Assembly: GCF_004358445.1 (NCBI RefSeq)
Contig: NZ_CP037951.1
Location: forward strand, 1,971,501-2,035,500
Reading direction: 5' to 3'
Origin: Parashewanella tropica
GTDB taxonomy: Bacteria; Pseudomonadota; Gammaproteobacteria; Enterobacterales; Shewanellaceae
DNA length: 64,000 bases
Shown: positions 28,547 to 37,727 of the stretch, one piece after another
How positions within the stretch are numbered: the first letter of the stretch is position 1
How the letters are laid out: every line of letters starts with the position of its first letter
The notes under the pieces: model-generated
The model's input: only the letters and a program-made list of their open reading frames with translations
Told to the model about the DNA's origin: nothing
Databases searched by the model: none
Translations under genes and position numbers: made by a program

Positions 28547-29698
28547 ATGACCTTACAAGAGCAAAGTTACTTCCATAACGATTTCTTTCCGCTAACGATC
28601 GATGAAGCTAAACTGACGATGTTTAACCGTATTTGGAATCGTTTAGCGCAACCGGGCTATTGGTGGAATGCCACCGAAAAACATGCCATTGCTAAAGTAA
28701 TACGCAAGGCAAGACCACTTCCTGTATACGACCGCAAACGAAAATCCGTTTCCGAGTTAGCGCAAACTCCAACCACTGACGTTCTTTCGCCACTTACCAT
28801 TGATACCATTGAACGCATTGTGACGGAATCTGGGCAGCTGAATACCGAATGGGCTATGGAAGTTATTGAGAACTTAGGAGAAGGCGTTTACGCCGAATTG
28901 ATTGCCATCACTATTTTGCTTCTCCCAATTGATTTGTTCTGCCGATTTTTAGATGTAGCCCCTATGCCTTTGCCTACTCCACTAGAAGGTGAACCTACAC
29001 GCCAGCTTCCAGAAAACCTACGCGATAATGGTGCTTGGATTCGACAGACCCAAGAAGCGATTGATGACCAAAATTTAGTGAACGTTTCTCGTGCAATAAG
29101 TATCTTACCGATAGAAAATGGTTTACGCCGTGACTTAGTGGAAGCCATGTATATGGAAGGCCACAGTTTTTTCGATAAAATCTGGAAAAACAAAGCACTA
29201 TCTCGTCCACAATTGGAAATTCTGGCGACTAAAACATCTATGATTAATGAGTGTTTTTACTGCGCTAACGGACATGCGGCCATTCTGGATATAGTCGCTA
29301 AAAAAGCGGGACAAAAAAGCGATTTAAATTTGCTTAACAACGCTTCCATTGAAAGTGCTATTCCGCAAAGTACCTTACTATTGGAGGTGGCAGAACAAAT
29401 TAATCGTGAGCCTGAATCAGCAATACAATTCCATGAGCAACTAAATAAAGAGTTCGGAGAAAAAGGATTGATCGAAGTCTTGGCTACGGTAGCCATATTC
29501 AATGGACTGAATCGCACTTCGGATCCGACAGGTGTTCCTATGGAAGAAGTGCTACTAGCAGTGATGGGCAAAAAAATAGACCAACTATCGCTTTCGGGTT
29601 ATCAGGGAGTGAATTACATCCGTGTACCAAAAGGTTTAGAACGCATTAAAATTCTACTGGCATTCGCTTGGAGAAGATTGTGGAAAGCAGGGCAGTAG
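28547..29698 (+). CDS. AhpD-fold (carboxymuconolactone decarboxylase-like) protein, double domain
   Basis: A 383-residue helical protein. The C-terminal half carries the AhpD active-site motif: Cys236, Cys239 and His243 in ECFYCANGHAAIL, preceded by helices that fit the peroxidase-like fold. The N-terminal half contains a similar helical pattern (PGYWWNATEKHAIAKVIRKA) but without the Cys pair, so it looks like a duplicated, degenerate domain. AhpD-type proteins reduce peroxides or act as thiol redox partners. There is no signal peptide. A double-domain version of this length occurs in marine gammaproteobacteria. Substrate unknown. Confidence 0.75.
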   Translation: MTLQEQSYFHNDFFPLTIDEAKLTMFNRIWNRLAQPGYWWNATEKHAIAKVIRKARPLPVYDRKRKSVSELAQTPTTDVLSPLTIDTIERIVTESGQLNTEWAMEVIENLGEGVYAELIAITILLLPIDLFCRFLDVAPMPLPTPLEGEPTRQLPENLRDNGAWIRQTQEAIDDQNLVNVSRAISILPIENGLRRDLVEAMYMEGHSFFDKIWKNKALSRPQLEILATKTSMINECFYCANGHAAILDIVAKKAGQKSDLNLLNNASIESAIPQSTLLLEVAEQINREPESAIQFHEQLNKEFGEKGLIEVLATVAIFNGLNRTSDPTGVPMEEVLLAVMGKKIDQLSLSGYQGVNYIRVPKGLERIKILLAFAWRRLWKAGQ

Positions 29699-29838
29699 AG
29701 TACAGCTAACCACTTTAAGATATCCTTGAACAAACTTGAACGATTGATGTTCCAATTTCATTCAGCTTGTATAAAGTAGCGAGTTGATACAATTTATTTA
29801 CGAATAAACAACATGTGTCAGGTGATTAATTTTTCATT

Positions 29839-32220
29839 ATGGCCTATGAAGTTAATCCATCTTTTTACCCATTTACTGAGCCGGAATATAGTGTAGGTTG
29901 TTACATTGACCTGAGACCGGCTCCTACTCCTGTTTTATCTAATCTATCTTCAATTGAACAAGCCCTGTTAGAGTTAGATTGTTCAAAAAAAATTAGTATG
30001 GAGGATATGGTTGATCATTGTTGTAATACATTCAGAAACATCCTATTTTCTCATGAAGAAGATAGAGTTATTCCACCGAAAATAAAAGCTGATATTATCA
30101 ATGTATTGAATTTGCTCTCAATTCGTTATGGTTTAGAAGCTGTACGTATTTTTTTAGTTAAAATAGCAAATCGTAAAACAAATATTATTTGGTTTGATTT
30201 AGCCATAAATACTCTATACGAACTTAAGCACACAGAGTTATTAATTTCTTTGCTTAAAGAGTTAGATCGTACAGTTCAAAGCCCTGATTCTCCGTTAATG
30301 CCGTATGTTCATGTCTTAGAAAAAATACGATTTTATTCTGCTTTGAATTCAGAGGATGGCTATTTTCAGTTTATGAACTGGCTTGTTTTGTGGGATATTT
30401 CGCAGTTTTACCCCAAGTACCAATTACTTGAACATGTAGATATGCTGTCTTTATTACGAAGGCCTGATATAAAGTATCCTTATGAGTTTTCTGATGAGCA
30501 AAAAGTTAAGATTTCAAGTTGGGGTGAAGAAACAAATATCAAAGAATACTTAGCAGAAACCCAATATGTTCACCATTATATGCTTTGTGCTTTTATAGAG
30601 CATGCACCTTTAAAATCAGTGATCTCTCTAACTAGGCGTTGGATGTTCGCATCAGACTGCGAACATATACGAGCAAAACTGTTCGTACAATCCATTCACC
30701 CTTTTGATTTATGTGAAGATGAACCGAGACCATTTCATATATTTCTTCAACTTCTCAAGCGCCTACCAATAGATAATTTTTCGGAAATGAGGCGTGATAT
30801 ATCAAAGCTTCAAGGTGACAACATAAAAAGCATTTTAATTGATGAAGCACTCGATTTTTTAAACAGAGCGGCAATAGCAACTGTGTTCGGCAGAACGATA
30901 TTTATTGGCTTTAATGAAGCTGGGCAAAAGGTTTACTTAAAAATTAATGAGCGCTCTGAGTCAAAGCAACTCTTTTTTAAAGAAGCCGAACGCATCGACT
31001 TTTTTTATCAGCGGAGAGAAGCGCTTGGTATTGAATCAAATGCATTGGAGCTCCACTGTGTAGCCAAGATCCCATCGTTAAGTAAAATACTTGATAGTTT
31101 CAGTCTTTCTGACATAGAAAAGGCCAAAATACTCTGGCGATGCTGTGATTCTTGTAATTACGATGCATTACCGACTCATTTATTTATAGGTGGTATTACA
31201 GAGAAACTAGAAGTAGAGCAATTTTGCAAAGCCACAGCACCAGATGAGATATTTAAGTCCCCCAATATACTAAATCACCAGTCACTACTAAATATCGTTC
31301 AATTTTTGCTTGCTAGAGATACTTCGTGTCACGGCATGATATTAATCGCACCAGTTGGTCACAGTTATGAAAAATATGTTTATGACTGTAAAAGCAGAGA
31401 AGAGGCCGTTACTGCTTTAACGAACTCTGCTACAGAATTGGGCTCGTTATGGAATAAAGGGATATTAGGGCCTGAGGTCTGTTCGTCTTTTCATAATAGG
31501 TTATCAAAAAGAGTCTATTTTTTCTTAGCACCTTATTTTGGTTATTTTAATTTAGGCTCAATAGCAGACTGGTCAGGTTATTCTACAAATTACCCTAATG
31601 TCGGTATTGATAGCACAAGAGATAGAGGGGATGCGAAGGCCTTTGACGAAGGCTTTCCTTTCAACATAAGAGCTCCAAAAACGTTTAAAGACTGCCCAGA
31701 GCAATTACAACATAAGATTTTTGCATTAGAAGCATTAGCCAAAACTGCATGGGGCAGCGCATTAGAATTTGGGCGGTTTGTGAAAGGTGAATTGAAACCA
31801 AACTATGAACGCATTCAAAAAATAGTGAGAGAAGATATGTTAACTCTACTTCAAACTTTGTTTTGTAATGCATTTAAGGTAACTCCAGATGATTGCAATA
31901 GCTGGATACAAGAGCATGACTTACTCGAGCAAGTATCTAGAGAAATGAATTTATGGATGTCGACGGCTTACCCAGTTGAAGTTCGACAAGGTTTAATTCC
32001 TCAACACAGCTATCCAGATTATAAAGGAGCGCGTTCTGGACATATTCTTTGCAATAAGTACCAAGAATCACTGACGGATTCAGGATTTCAATGGGATTCC
32101 GCAGGGATTTCATTAGGCGCACCAAACGGTAGAAATTTATTGATGGCTTTAGAGGCTGTGGTAATAAAGGTTATGGTTTGTGGGTGTTTAGAGCGCGTAA
32201 GAAGTGAGAGTATAGGTTGA
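29839..32220 (+). CDS. Kinase-fold protein, possible SidJ-related pseudokinase
   Basis: A 793-residue protein. Residues 1-340 are helical, probably a scaffold domain. From about 345 a kinase-like domain appears: a beta strand with Lys368 (GQKVYLKINERSE), and Glu382/Glu384 in the following helix, as in the Lys-Glu pair of protein kinases. A second active-site-like patch lies at 583-597, with Asn586, Asp594 and Asp597 (NYPNVGIDSTRDRGDAKAF). The spacing Lys to Glu of 14, Asn to Asp of 8, then 3 matches what I recall for the Legionella glutamylase pseudokinase SidJ (K367/E381/N534/D542/D545). I call the fold with moderate and the relation with low confidence. No signal peptide or secretion signal is seen. 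Confidence 0.5.
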   Translation: MAYEVNPSFYPFTEPEYSVGCYIDLRPAPTPVLSNLSSIEQALLELDCSKKISMEDMVDHCCNTFRNILFSHEEDRVIPPKIKADIINVLNLLSIRYGLEAVRIFLVKIANRKTNIIWFDLAINTLYELKHTELLISLLKELDRTVQSPDSPLMPYVHVLEKIRFYSALNSEDGYFQFMNWLVLWDISQFYPKYQLLEHVDMLSLLRRPDIKYPYEFSDEQKVKISSWGEETNIKEYLAETQYVHHYMLCAFIEHAPLKSVISLTRRWMFASDCEHIRAKLFVQSIHPFDLCEDEPRPFHIFLQLLKRLPIDNFSEMRRDISKLQGDNIKSILIDEALDFLNRAAIATVFGRTIFIGFNEAGQKVYLKINERSESKQLFFKEAERIDFFYQRREALGIESNALELHCVAKIPSLSKILDSFSLSDIEKAKILWRCCDSCNYDALPTHLFIGGITEKLEVEQFCKATAPDEIFKSPNILNHQSLLNIVQFLLARDTSCHGMILIAPVGHSYEKYVYDCKSREEAVTALTNSATELGSLWNKGILGPEVCSSFHNRLSKRVYFFLAPYFGYFNLGSIADWSGYSTNYPNVGIDSTRDRGDAKAFDEGFPFNIRAPKTFKDCPEQLQHKIFALEALAKTAWGSALEFGRFVKGELKPNYERIQKIVREDMLTLLQTLFCNAFKVTPDDCNSWIQEHDLLEQVSREMNLWMSTAYPVEVRQGLIPQHSYPDYKGARSGHILCNKYQESLTDSGFQWDSAGISLGAPNGRNLLMALEAVVIKVMVCGCLERVRSESIG

Positions 32221-32654
32221 TATAATCTTTACTCTGACACAGAAAGAGAATTCACTTCGAAGCAGGCTTAGAACTCTGTATATGTAAATTATTTAGAAAA
32301 ACTGCATCTTTAATTCTACGACGTCTTCCATATTTTAGGAAAGCGGATGAATGGGTGTAATTTAACTCAACAGGCCGTGTTTATTTGAGTGTTATCATTA
32401 GATTGTAGCGAGGTCAGGATGAACTATTGGTAAATAATGATTTTTTAAACTCATTCGTTCAAAGAATGAATAACACACTCCTTATCAGAATGTCATACCA
32501 AGCGTATAAATTATGCGTTATCATCAATAAAATTGAATAACAAGGATGGACGTCACCTCTCAGAGCTATGTTCAGTAAAGTAGCAAACCTAAGTATTCCA
32601 ATAGATTATGTTGTGTAAATACTTTTGTAGTGAGCCTCAAGCAAGGAGTCATCA
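32221..32654. other. Intergenic region with repeat copy A
   Basis: 434 bases with no protein gene. Most of the right half (32437-32533) is a sequence that recurs at 35180-35280. The left part (32221-32436) shows no recognisable structure. The promoter for the gene at 32655 must lie within the last 100 bases. Confidence 0.5.
32437..32533 (+). repeat. Intergenic repeat, copy A
   Basis: Diverged copy of a roughly 100-bp element that also occurs at 35180-35280. Shared blocks are ATGATTTTTT, AACT-AT-CG, GATGAA-AACAC-type, ATGTC-TA-CAAG, and ATTTTGCG/ATTATGCG near the end. A small hairpin, TCATTC-N7-GAATGA, lies at 32451-32469. In copy B the same stem reads ATCC-N7-GGAT, a paired change that keeps the hairpin. 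The element contains no ORF and has no terminal gene, so it may be a small mobile or structural element. Confidence 0.5.
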
Positions 32655-33341
32655 ATGATATTTAAAGGAATTATTTTTTTCTGTTTGTCTGTTATCTCTA
32701 CAAACGCTTTTTCTTGGAGTATTGAACGAATAGTTGTTACCGGTTCCAGAATTGATGTTTTTGACTCACCAGCAATTACAATAGTTAAGCCAGCTGATTA
32801 TTTGGTACAAAAGGTAAAGTTAGTAAACGATACTCGTGATAAAACTTTACGCTCTGAAGAGCTGTCAAGAACAGTAAAAGATCTTCTTAAATCAGCAAAT
32901 AAAAAGAAAAATATTGATATAGCAATTGGTGACGAAATTATTTATCCAATTACTCTAAATAACTTCCAGCTAGATCTATTTTCGGGCGAGAGGCCTGATA
33001 CATCTGTCGCGTATTTATATGTCAAAACACCAATTAGATCTAGCTCTAAAATTGATAAAACGATTGGAAATATAGAGAGCTTTTTGTCTAACGCAAAAGT
33101 ATCTGGTCGCACTGTAATTGAAAAACAAGGTGAACTTGTTTTGAGTATCATAAATCCTGAAAAATACCGCGACGAATTACTCGAACTCATTGCGGAAGAT
33201 CTTAATAAAACAGTTAAAATTTTTGGTGATAAATATTCAGCTGAAGTTACAGGAGTTAGCCAGTCATTACAGTGGGAAAGAAGTTCGATTTCTGAGCTAG
33301 GATTATTTCTAGAATATGACTTCACACTTATTTCAAAATGA
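32655..33341 (+). CDS. Exported protein, hypothetical
   Basis: A 228-residue protein with an N-terminal signal peptide (MIFKGIIFFCLSVISTNAFS, cleavage after about residue 20). The mature part begins WSIERIVVTGSRIDVFDSPA and shows regular alternating strands and helices (KIDKTIGNIESFLSNAKVSG, INPEKYRDELLELIAEDLNK). The pattern recalls periplasmic SIMPL-type (DUF541) proteins, with paired lobes, but I cannot confirm it. It is a monocistronic gene in the accessory zone. Confidence 0.6.
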   Translation: MIFKGIIFFCLSVISTNAFSWSIERIVVTGSRIDVFDSPAITIVKPADYLVQKVKLVNDTRDKTLRSEELSRTVKDLLKSANKKKNIDIAIGDEIIYPITLNNFQLDLFSGERPDTSVAYLYVKTPIRSSSKIDKTIGNIESFLSNAKVSGRTVIEKQGELVLSIINPEKYRDELLELIAEDLNKTVKIFGDKYSAEVTGVSQSLQWERSSISELGLFLEYDFTLISK

Positions 33342-33577
33342 TTGCTTGGATTGATTCAACCAAAATTTTGCCCACTAAAAGTTGTCAATAAAGAAATCAT
33401 GGCATCAACTGAAATTTTAAAATTAATATTTACTGCACGTATTTATACATTTGGTAATGGAAAAATACTCTAAAAAGGCATTTAAGGCTGTAAAATACTT
33501 TTTTGTTTTTCCTCTGCTAGCAAAACACTTGTGGTTAACTGAGCGTTAATCGGCATTTTGAATATCGAGCTAATATT

Positions 33578-34090
33578 GTGATTTTAGAAGTATCTGTACG
33601 CCCCGAAAATTCAAATGATTCAAAAGCTATTAATAAAGTAATCTCAGCAGCTTTTGATCATCACCCCCATAGTAATCAAAAAGAACAGTGTATCGTCTCG
33701 CAGTTACGAGATAATTCAGCATTAGATGTTTCACTTGTAGCAGTATACGAAGGAGTAATTATAGGGCATATTGCTTTTTCAAAAGTGAAAATTAATGGAA
33801 ATGAATGCTCTTGGTATGGGCTCGGTCCAGTCGCAGTTAGCCCTGTATATCAAAATTATGGAGTTGGTTCGAAACTCATCAAGGAGGGGATAAAAGCCAT
33901 AATAGAGAAAGGAGCTGAAGGTTGTGTATTGCTTGGTGAACCTGAATACTATGAACGCTTTGGTTTTAAAGCTTCAAGCTCATTAGTATTAGATGGAGTT
34001 CCGCCTGAGTATTTTCTTGTTTTAAGTTTCAAAAAATATACTCATGCCGGAAAAGTCGAGTATCATCAAGCTTTTGTAGATAATGGTTAA
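33578..34090 (+). CDS. GNAT-family N-acetyltransferase (YhbS-like)
   Basis: A 170-residue GNAT enzyme. The acetyl-CoA loop is visible as YQNYGVGSKLIKEGIKAI (motif A, Q/R-x-x-G-x-G/A), and the end of the fold contains VLLGEPEYYERFGFKASS, typical of the YhbS subgroup. The start is GTG at 33578. It acetylates an unknown amine. It lies alone with about 240 bp before and 130 bp after. Confidence 0.85.
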   Translation: MILEVSVRPENSNDSKAINKVISAAFDHHPHSNQKEQCIVSQLRDNSALDVSLVAVYEGVIIGHIAFSKVKINGNECSWYGLGPVAVSPVYQNYGVGSKLIKEGIKAIIEKGAEGCVLLGEPEYYERFGFKASSSLVLDGVPPEYFLVLSFKKYTHAGKVEYHQAFVDNG

Positions 34091-34220
34091 CAAGATACAA
34101 TGGTCTCAAGACATACAGTTAGTCATGTTTAGCAATTAAGCACTTTTATAATTAGAATAATAAACTATCAAAATCGAGTAGGGCATCTATTTCCAACTCT
34201 TATTTATGAATCACTAAATT

Positions 34221-34772
34221 ATGACTTTGAACTCACTCCCAATATTAGAAACTGAAAGTTTAATTTTAAATGAACAAACTCTTAGAGATGTTGAACCAAT
34301 TTACGAGATGTTTTCGGATCCAGATGTAACTGAATTTTATGATTTATCATTTAGTGACATAAATGAGGCCATTGCTTTAGTAGAAGATGATTCAAAGCGT
34401 TTCAATAATGGCAAAGGCATTAGATGGGCTATTAGAGATAAGTTAAGCAATAGATTCATTGGTGGTTGTGGCATTAACAGATTTGAAGAAAGTAACCATG
34501 TAGCTGTTATTGGTTATGAATTTTCTAAGCGATCTTGGGGGAAAGGTTTTGCTACAGAAGCAATAGGAAAGCTTGTTGAATTCATTTTTTCTGAAAATTG
34601 CCCAAAGCACATTAATAAGATTGAAGCTTATGTAATGCTAGGAAATCGAGCTTCAGAAGTGGTTTTAGAAAAGCGTTGCTTTAAATGTGATGGAATTTTA
34701 AGAGCGCATGGTTTTTGGAAAGGCTCGTATCATGATCTAAAAGTATTCTCATTATTAAGAGATGACTTATGA
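34221..34772 (+). CDS. GNAT-family N-acetyltransferase (RimJ/RimL-like)
   Basis: A 183-residue enzyme of the RimJ/RimL type. It opens with [20 protein letters not shown] (the usual 'T-x-R-L-x-L-R-x' start, here slightly changed) and contains [20 protein letters not shown], the acetyl-CoA site, and the late NxAS ([13 protein letters not shown]). Such enzymes acetylate ribosomal proteins or small amines. Its stop overlaps the next small gene by four bases (ATGA), so translation is coupled. Confidence 0.85.
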   Translation: MTLNSLPILETESLILNEQTLRDVEPIYEMFSDPDVTEFYDLSFSDINEAIALVEDDSKRFNNGKGIRWAIRDKLSNRFIGGCGINRFEESNHVAVIGYEFSKRSWGKGFATEAIGKLVEFIFSENCPKHINKIEAYVMLGNRASEVVLEKRCFKCDGILRAHGFWKGSYHDLKVFSLLRDDL

Positions 34773-34972
34773 AACAACCAATCACTGGTTACCATAAAGA
34801 TGAAGAAAATGACTGGGTAGCCGAATTGAATTGTGGTCATTTTCAGCATGTTCGTCATCAGCCACCATTTATCAATCGACCTTGGGTGGTTTCTGCCGAA
34901 GGGCGCAAAATGTTCTTGGGTCATAAGTTAGAGTGTAAGAAGTGCGACGCTAACGTACCAAAAGATTATTAG
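34769..34972 (+). CDS. DUF3565 family small protein
   Basis: A 67-residue protein that opens with [20 protein letters not shown] and includes [20 protein letters not shown], the conserved core of DUF3565. Cys and His residues ([17 protein letters not shown]) suggest metal binding. Function unknown. It overlaps the previous acetyltransferase gene by four bases and is likely co-translated with it. Confidence 0.85.
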   Translation: MKQPITGYHKDEENDWVAELNCGHFQHVRHQPPFINRPWVVSAEGRKMFLGHKLECKKCDANVPKDY

Positions 34973-35541
34973 AATCCTCTCTAAATTATCAGTACGAATA
35001 TTCACATAAGCTCACATGACACATTCAATAGCCTGCTCTTATAAATAGATATAAAACAAGTTGGTAATTAGTGAGAGTATCGCCAAAATGATCTATTGAA
35101 CAGATATTGGCTAAAATTCAGCTTATCATTTCAGATCAAAGCAAACGATATTTGAATATATGTATCACATTAAATCTAAATGATTTTTTGAACTAATCCG
35201 CTTTGTGGATGAAAAACACTCGCTTAAATAGTATGTCGTATCAAGAAATTGAATTTTGCGCTACTATCTTCAAGCAAAATATCAATCACTAGACTGGATT
35301 TCACATTTCAATCAAATACCCAGTTCGTTAGCGTGCTTAATTTCTCTAGTGGAAATAAGGTAAATGTAATTATTTGATTTATTTGTTTTATATACACCTA
35401 TGAAGATAAGGCTGAATGAGATCCATTTTATAAAATGAGGACTAATTCCTCTTAATCACACTGTTATCTTTTTATGCTTATACTCACTGCCCGGAGTGTG
35501 AGGTTAATTAGTAGGGCAAAAATTATAATTAAGGAATATTT
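34973..35541. other. 569-bp intergenic region with repeat copy B
   Basis: No protein gene. Positions 35180-35280 hold the second copy of the intergenic repeat. The remaining sequence is AT-rich and unstructured to the eye. The promoter for the Bor-like lipoprotein must lie just before 35542, where AAGGAA precedes its start. Confidence 0.5.
35180..35280 (+). repeat. Intergenic repeat, copy B
   Basis: Same orientation as copy A at 32437-32533, roughly 60-65% alike over 100 bases by eye. Starts ATGATTTTTTGAACTAATCC, keeps the small hairpin (ATCC-N7-GGAT at 35197-35211), and ends with GAATTTTGCG then a CAAGCAAAAT end. A third, weaker relation exists at 28260-28320, where only a short part (GTTCAAA, CACCCAACT, ATGTCATA, AAGCG) matches. 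Confidence 0.5.
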
Positions 35542-35835
35542 ATGAAATTTAAGTTAGCGAGTGTTTTAGTATGTACTGCGCTCCTATCAGGTTGTGCAGC
35601 TCAAACCTTCAATATTAATGGTAAAAATGGTGAGATTCCGACACAACAAGCCTCTCAACATTTTTTTATTAGTGGTCTAGGCCAAGAGCAAATTATCGAT
35701 GCCGCAGAAGTGTGTGGTGGTGTAAATAAGGTAATTAAAGTTGAAGCGCAACATACTTTTGTGAACGGTCTACTTGGTTTGGTAACATTTGGCATTTACA
35801 CGCCACGTGATGCAAAGGTTTATTGCAAATCATAA
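35542..35835 (+). CDS. Bor-like lipoprotein
   Basis: A 97-residue lipoprotein with lipobox LLSGC at the end of a 20-residue signal. The mature sequence (QTFNINGKNGEIPTQQASQH then FFISGLGQEQIIDAAEVCGG and GLVTFGIYTPRDAKVYC) matches the Bor/Iss family of phage lambda and E. coli. In those, Bor gives serum resistance; in environmental bacteria the role is unknown. It may be a relic of prophage transfer, but no other phage genes are near. A terminator follows at 35851. Confidence 0.85.
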   Translation: MKFKLASVLVCTALLSGCAAQTFNINGKNGEIPTQQASQHFFISGLGQEQIIDAAEVCGGVNKVIKVEAQHTFVNGLLGLVTFGIYTPRDAKVYCKS

Positions 35836-36293
35836 GTAAAACTTCTCAAGGGCGATGTTTTAGCTAACATCGCCTCTTTCGAAACCGTCTTTAAAATTCA
35901 ATAGTTAGTGGTGGAAAGTCATAAAGATAAGCCCTCTAAAACTTTATAAGGACTTTATACCTGAGAAAGCATTAACTCGATTTATTGAAATAGCATTTAC
36001 TGTTATTAATGCAGACAAAAAATTTTGATGGCAAACAAAGTAGGGGATTCTGAGCATGCCGGAAAATCTGAATCTGAGTGACAATCCACACATGTCAAAT
36101 GCAAAAACGCATTTTTAGGCACTCTATTTAACATAATATAGATTGTACGTATATTTGTGTGTAATCATTCTAAGAATAAGAATTGAAGATAAATCACTCT
36201 AAATGCTCGTGTTTGAATCGTGCGCTACGTGCATACTTCTAGATTGTGGCACAGTTACTACTGAAATATTCACATAGCGTCACTTTAGGTTTT
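35836..36293. other. 458-bp gap between the Bor-like gene and the recombinase
   Basis: A terminator at 35851 closes the Bor-like gene. The remainder, up to the 3' end of the minus-strand recombinase, holds no ORF, no hairpin that I can trust and no match to the site found at the other end of the recombinase gene (37605). Confidence 0.45.
35851..35879 (+). terminator. Terminator of the Bor-like lipoprotein gene
   Basis: Stem GGCGATGTT, six-base loop, AACATCGCC, followed by a short T-rich stretch (TCTTTC). It lies 16 bases after the stop codon. Confidence 0.7.
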
Positions 36294-37586
36294 TCAATTT
36301 ATACCGGCTAAATGATCCATGGGTTTTGATGCTGCACTTTGAGCACGTTCGATGTCTGCGGTGTGAATGTATAAACTTGTGGTGTCGATACTTTCATGTC
36401 CAGCATCGGCTTGTACGTGTGCTAACGGTCGTTGATTTAAGTTTAAGTCGTGGCTTATTCCTGTGTGGCGAATATTATGGGCACTCAGTTCTCGCATTTG
36501 CTGCGCGTCTAATTCAAAACCATCTGTTTGTGCATTATCCGCAGCGAAATTAATTATAGTTTGTACATCGTCTCTGACTTGGCGTATTCCTAAGTTAGCA
36601 TTTAGGATGCCTTGCTCACGTCCACGCCCTGATGCACGGTGTCGAATAAATAAAGGTGTGTTTTCATTAAAGCTTGGTAATTCTGTTAACCCAAGAAATT
36701 TTCGATAACTAACAAGCGCAGACAATAAAGATTTGGATACAGTTACACTGCGTTTTTTTCCGCCTTTACTTTGTGGTATGTAAAACATCCATACACCAGT
36801 TTGTTGGTTTTGCTTGAATTGGCCCATTACTGGTGAATAGCCAGCACGTGCTGAAACTTCAGATATTCGTAAATAGCAGCTATAAAGTAATTGAAGTAAA
36901 AATTGGTGTCTTTGGTAAACATTTGGGTTTTCGGCAGCCAGCTTTTGTACTGTAGAGATTACATAAGACCATTGTAGCTCTGTAAAAATGGGCAACTTTT
37001 CGTCTGACGAGTCCATTTTGTAGCTATTTTTCTTACCAAACCGGCTGTGATTAAGCCATATTTGAGCTAAGTTTCGCTCACAATATTCCTCCGTGATCAG
37101 ATAGTTATAAAACGACGATAAAATGGCAATTTTTGTTTTTAAGGCATTATCACTTAATACATAAGGTATGGGCTTTCCATTGTTCTTTTTGCCAATAAAT
37201 GGCCGCCAATTGGGGTTTGGCAGACGCTGCTCAGTGTCCTTTCCTTTGAACTGCGCAACGTTAAAGTAGCCTATCAGATCAATTGGTGGTTGCTGGCAGT
37301 AATCAATGTACTTTGCCATATCTTTTCGCGTCATCTGAGCTGGTGATAGCTTAGCAACATCGAAACACCAGTGAAAAAATGTGGTGATCTCACTTCTATA
37401 GGCTTTGTAGTTATTCTCACTGTACCTTTCTTCATAGAGCCAATCCGTTGCATGTTCTAGTAATAAGCTTGCATCTTCTACTGAGGAAAGACTGACATTT
37501 GTGATGTATTGATTAATCGTTGGATTGCCCTCAATGATATATTCAGGCTTGTCGAATAAAGGAAGTACTGGTGGCTGTGAGTTCAT
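36294..37586 (-). CDS. Tyrosine recombinase (phage-integrase family), lone
   Basis: A 430-residue tyrosine recombinase. The N-terminal SAM-like core-binding domain covers about residues 30-190. The catalytic domain holds the first Arg in YLRISEVSAR, the HNIRHTG box (His-x-x-Arg), a GHESIDTT box and nucleophile Tyr406 in TTSLYIHTA. The gene stands alone: no excisionase, phage or transposon genes follow. A perfect 9-bp inverted repeat with a 6-bp centre lies 18 bases upstream of its start codon. It is therefore a good candidate for a single-recombinase system with its own site. Confidence 0.9.
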   Translation of the reverse strand: MNSQPPVLPLFDKPEYIIEGNPTINQYITNVSLSSVEDASLLLEHATDWLYEERYSENNYKAYRSEITTFFHWCFDVAKLSPAQMTRKDMAKYIDYCQQPPIDLIGYFNVAQFKGKDTEQRLPNPNWRPFIGKKNNGKPIPYVLSDNALKTKIAILSSFYNYLITEEYCERNLAQIWLNHSRFGKKNSYKMDSSDEKLPIFTELQWSYVISTVQKLAAENPNVYQRHQFLLQLLYSCYLRISEVSARAGYSPVMGQFKQNQQTGVWMFYIPQSKGGKKRSVTVSKSLLSALVSYRKFLGLTELPSFNENTPLFIRHRASGRGREQGILNANLGIRQVRDDVQTIINFAADNAQTDGFELDAQQMRELSAHNIRHTGISHDLNLNQRPLAHVQADAGHESIDTTSLYIHTADIERAQSAASKPMDHLAGIN

Positions 37587-37604
37587 TTGAGTTCTTATGT
37601 GAAT

Positions 37605-37628
37605 TGCCGATAACGGTGATTATCGGCA
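37605..37628. other. dif-like core site: perfect inverted repeat with 6-bp centre
   Basis: TGCCGATAA - CGGTGA - TTATCGGCA. The two 9-bp arms are perfect inverted copies; the inner ends are ATAA and TTAT and the spacer is 6 bp, the layout of Xer dif core sites. It lies 18 bp upstream of the recombinase start on the minus strand. It could be a recombination site, an operator for the recombinase itself or a leader hairpin. Confidence 0.55.
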
Positions 37629-37727
37629 TTAAGTGATGATTTTACTTGTCAGCTGCGATTAAGCTTTTGTGAGCTGTTACACAATTTTTAACTTTGTTAG
37701 TTTTGTTCTTTTTATAAAACAATGTAT

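Noticed and set aside
35542-37586. A prophage remnant made of the Bor-like gene and recombinase
   Set aside because: No other phage genes, no flanking direct repeats seen, and Bor-like lipoproteins occur widely outside phages.
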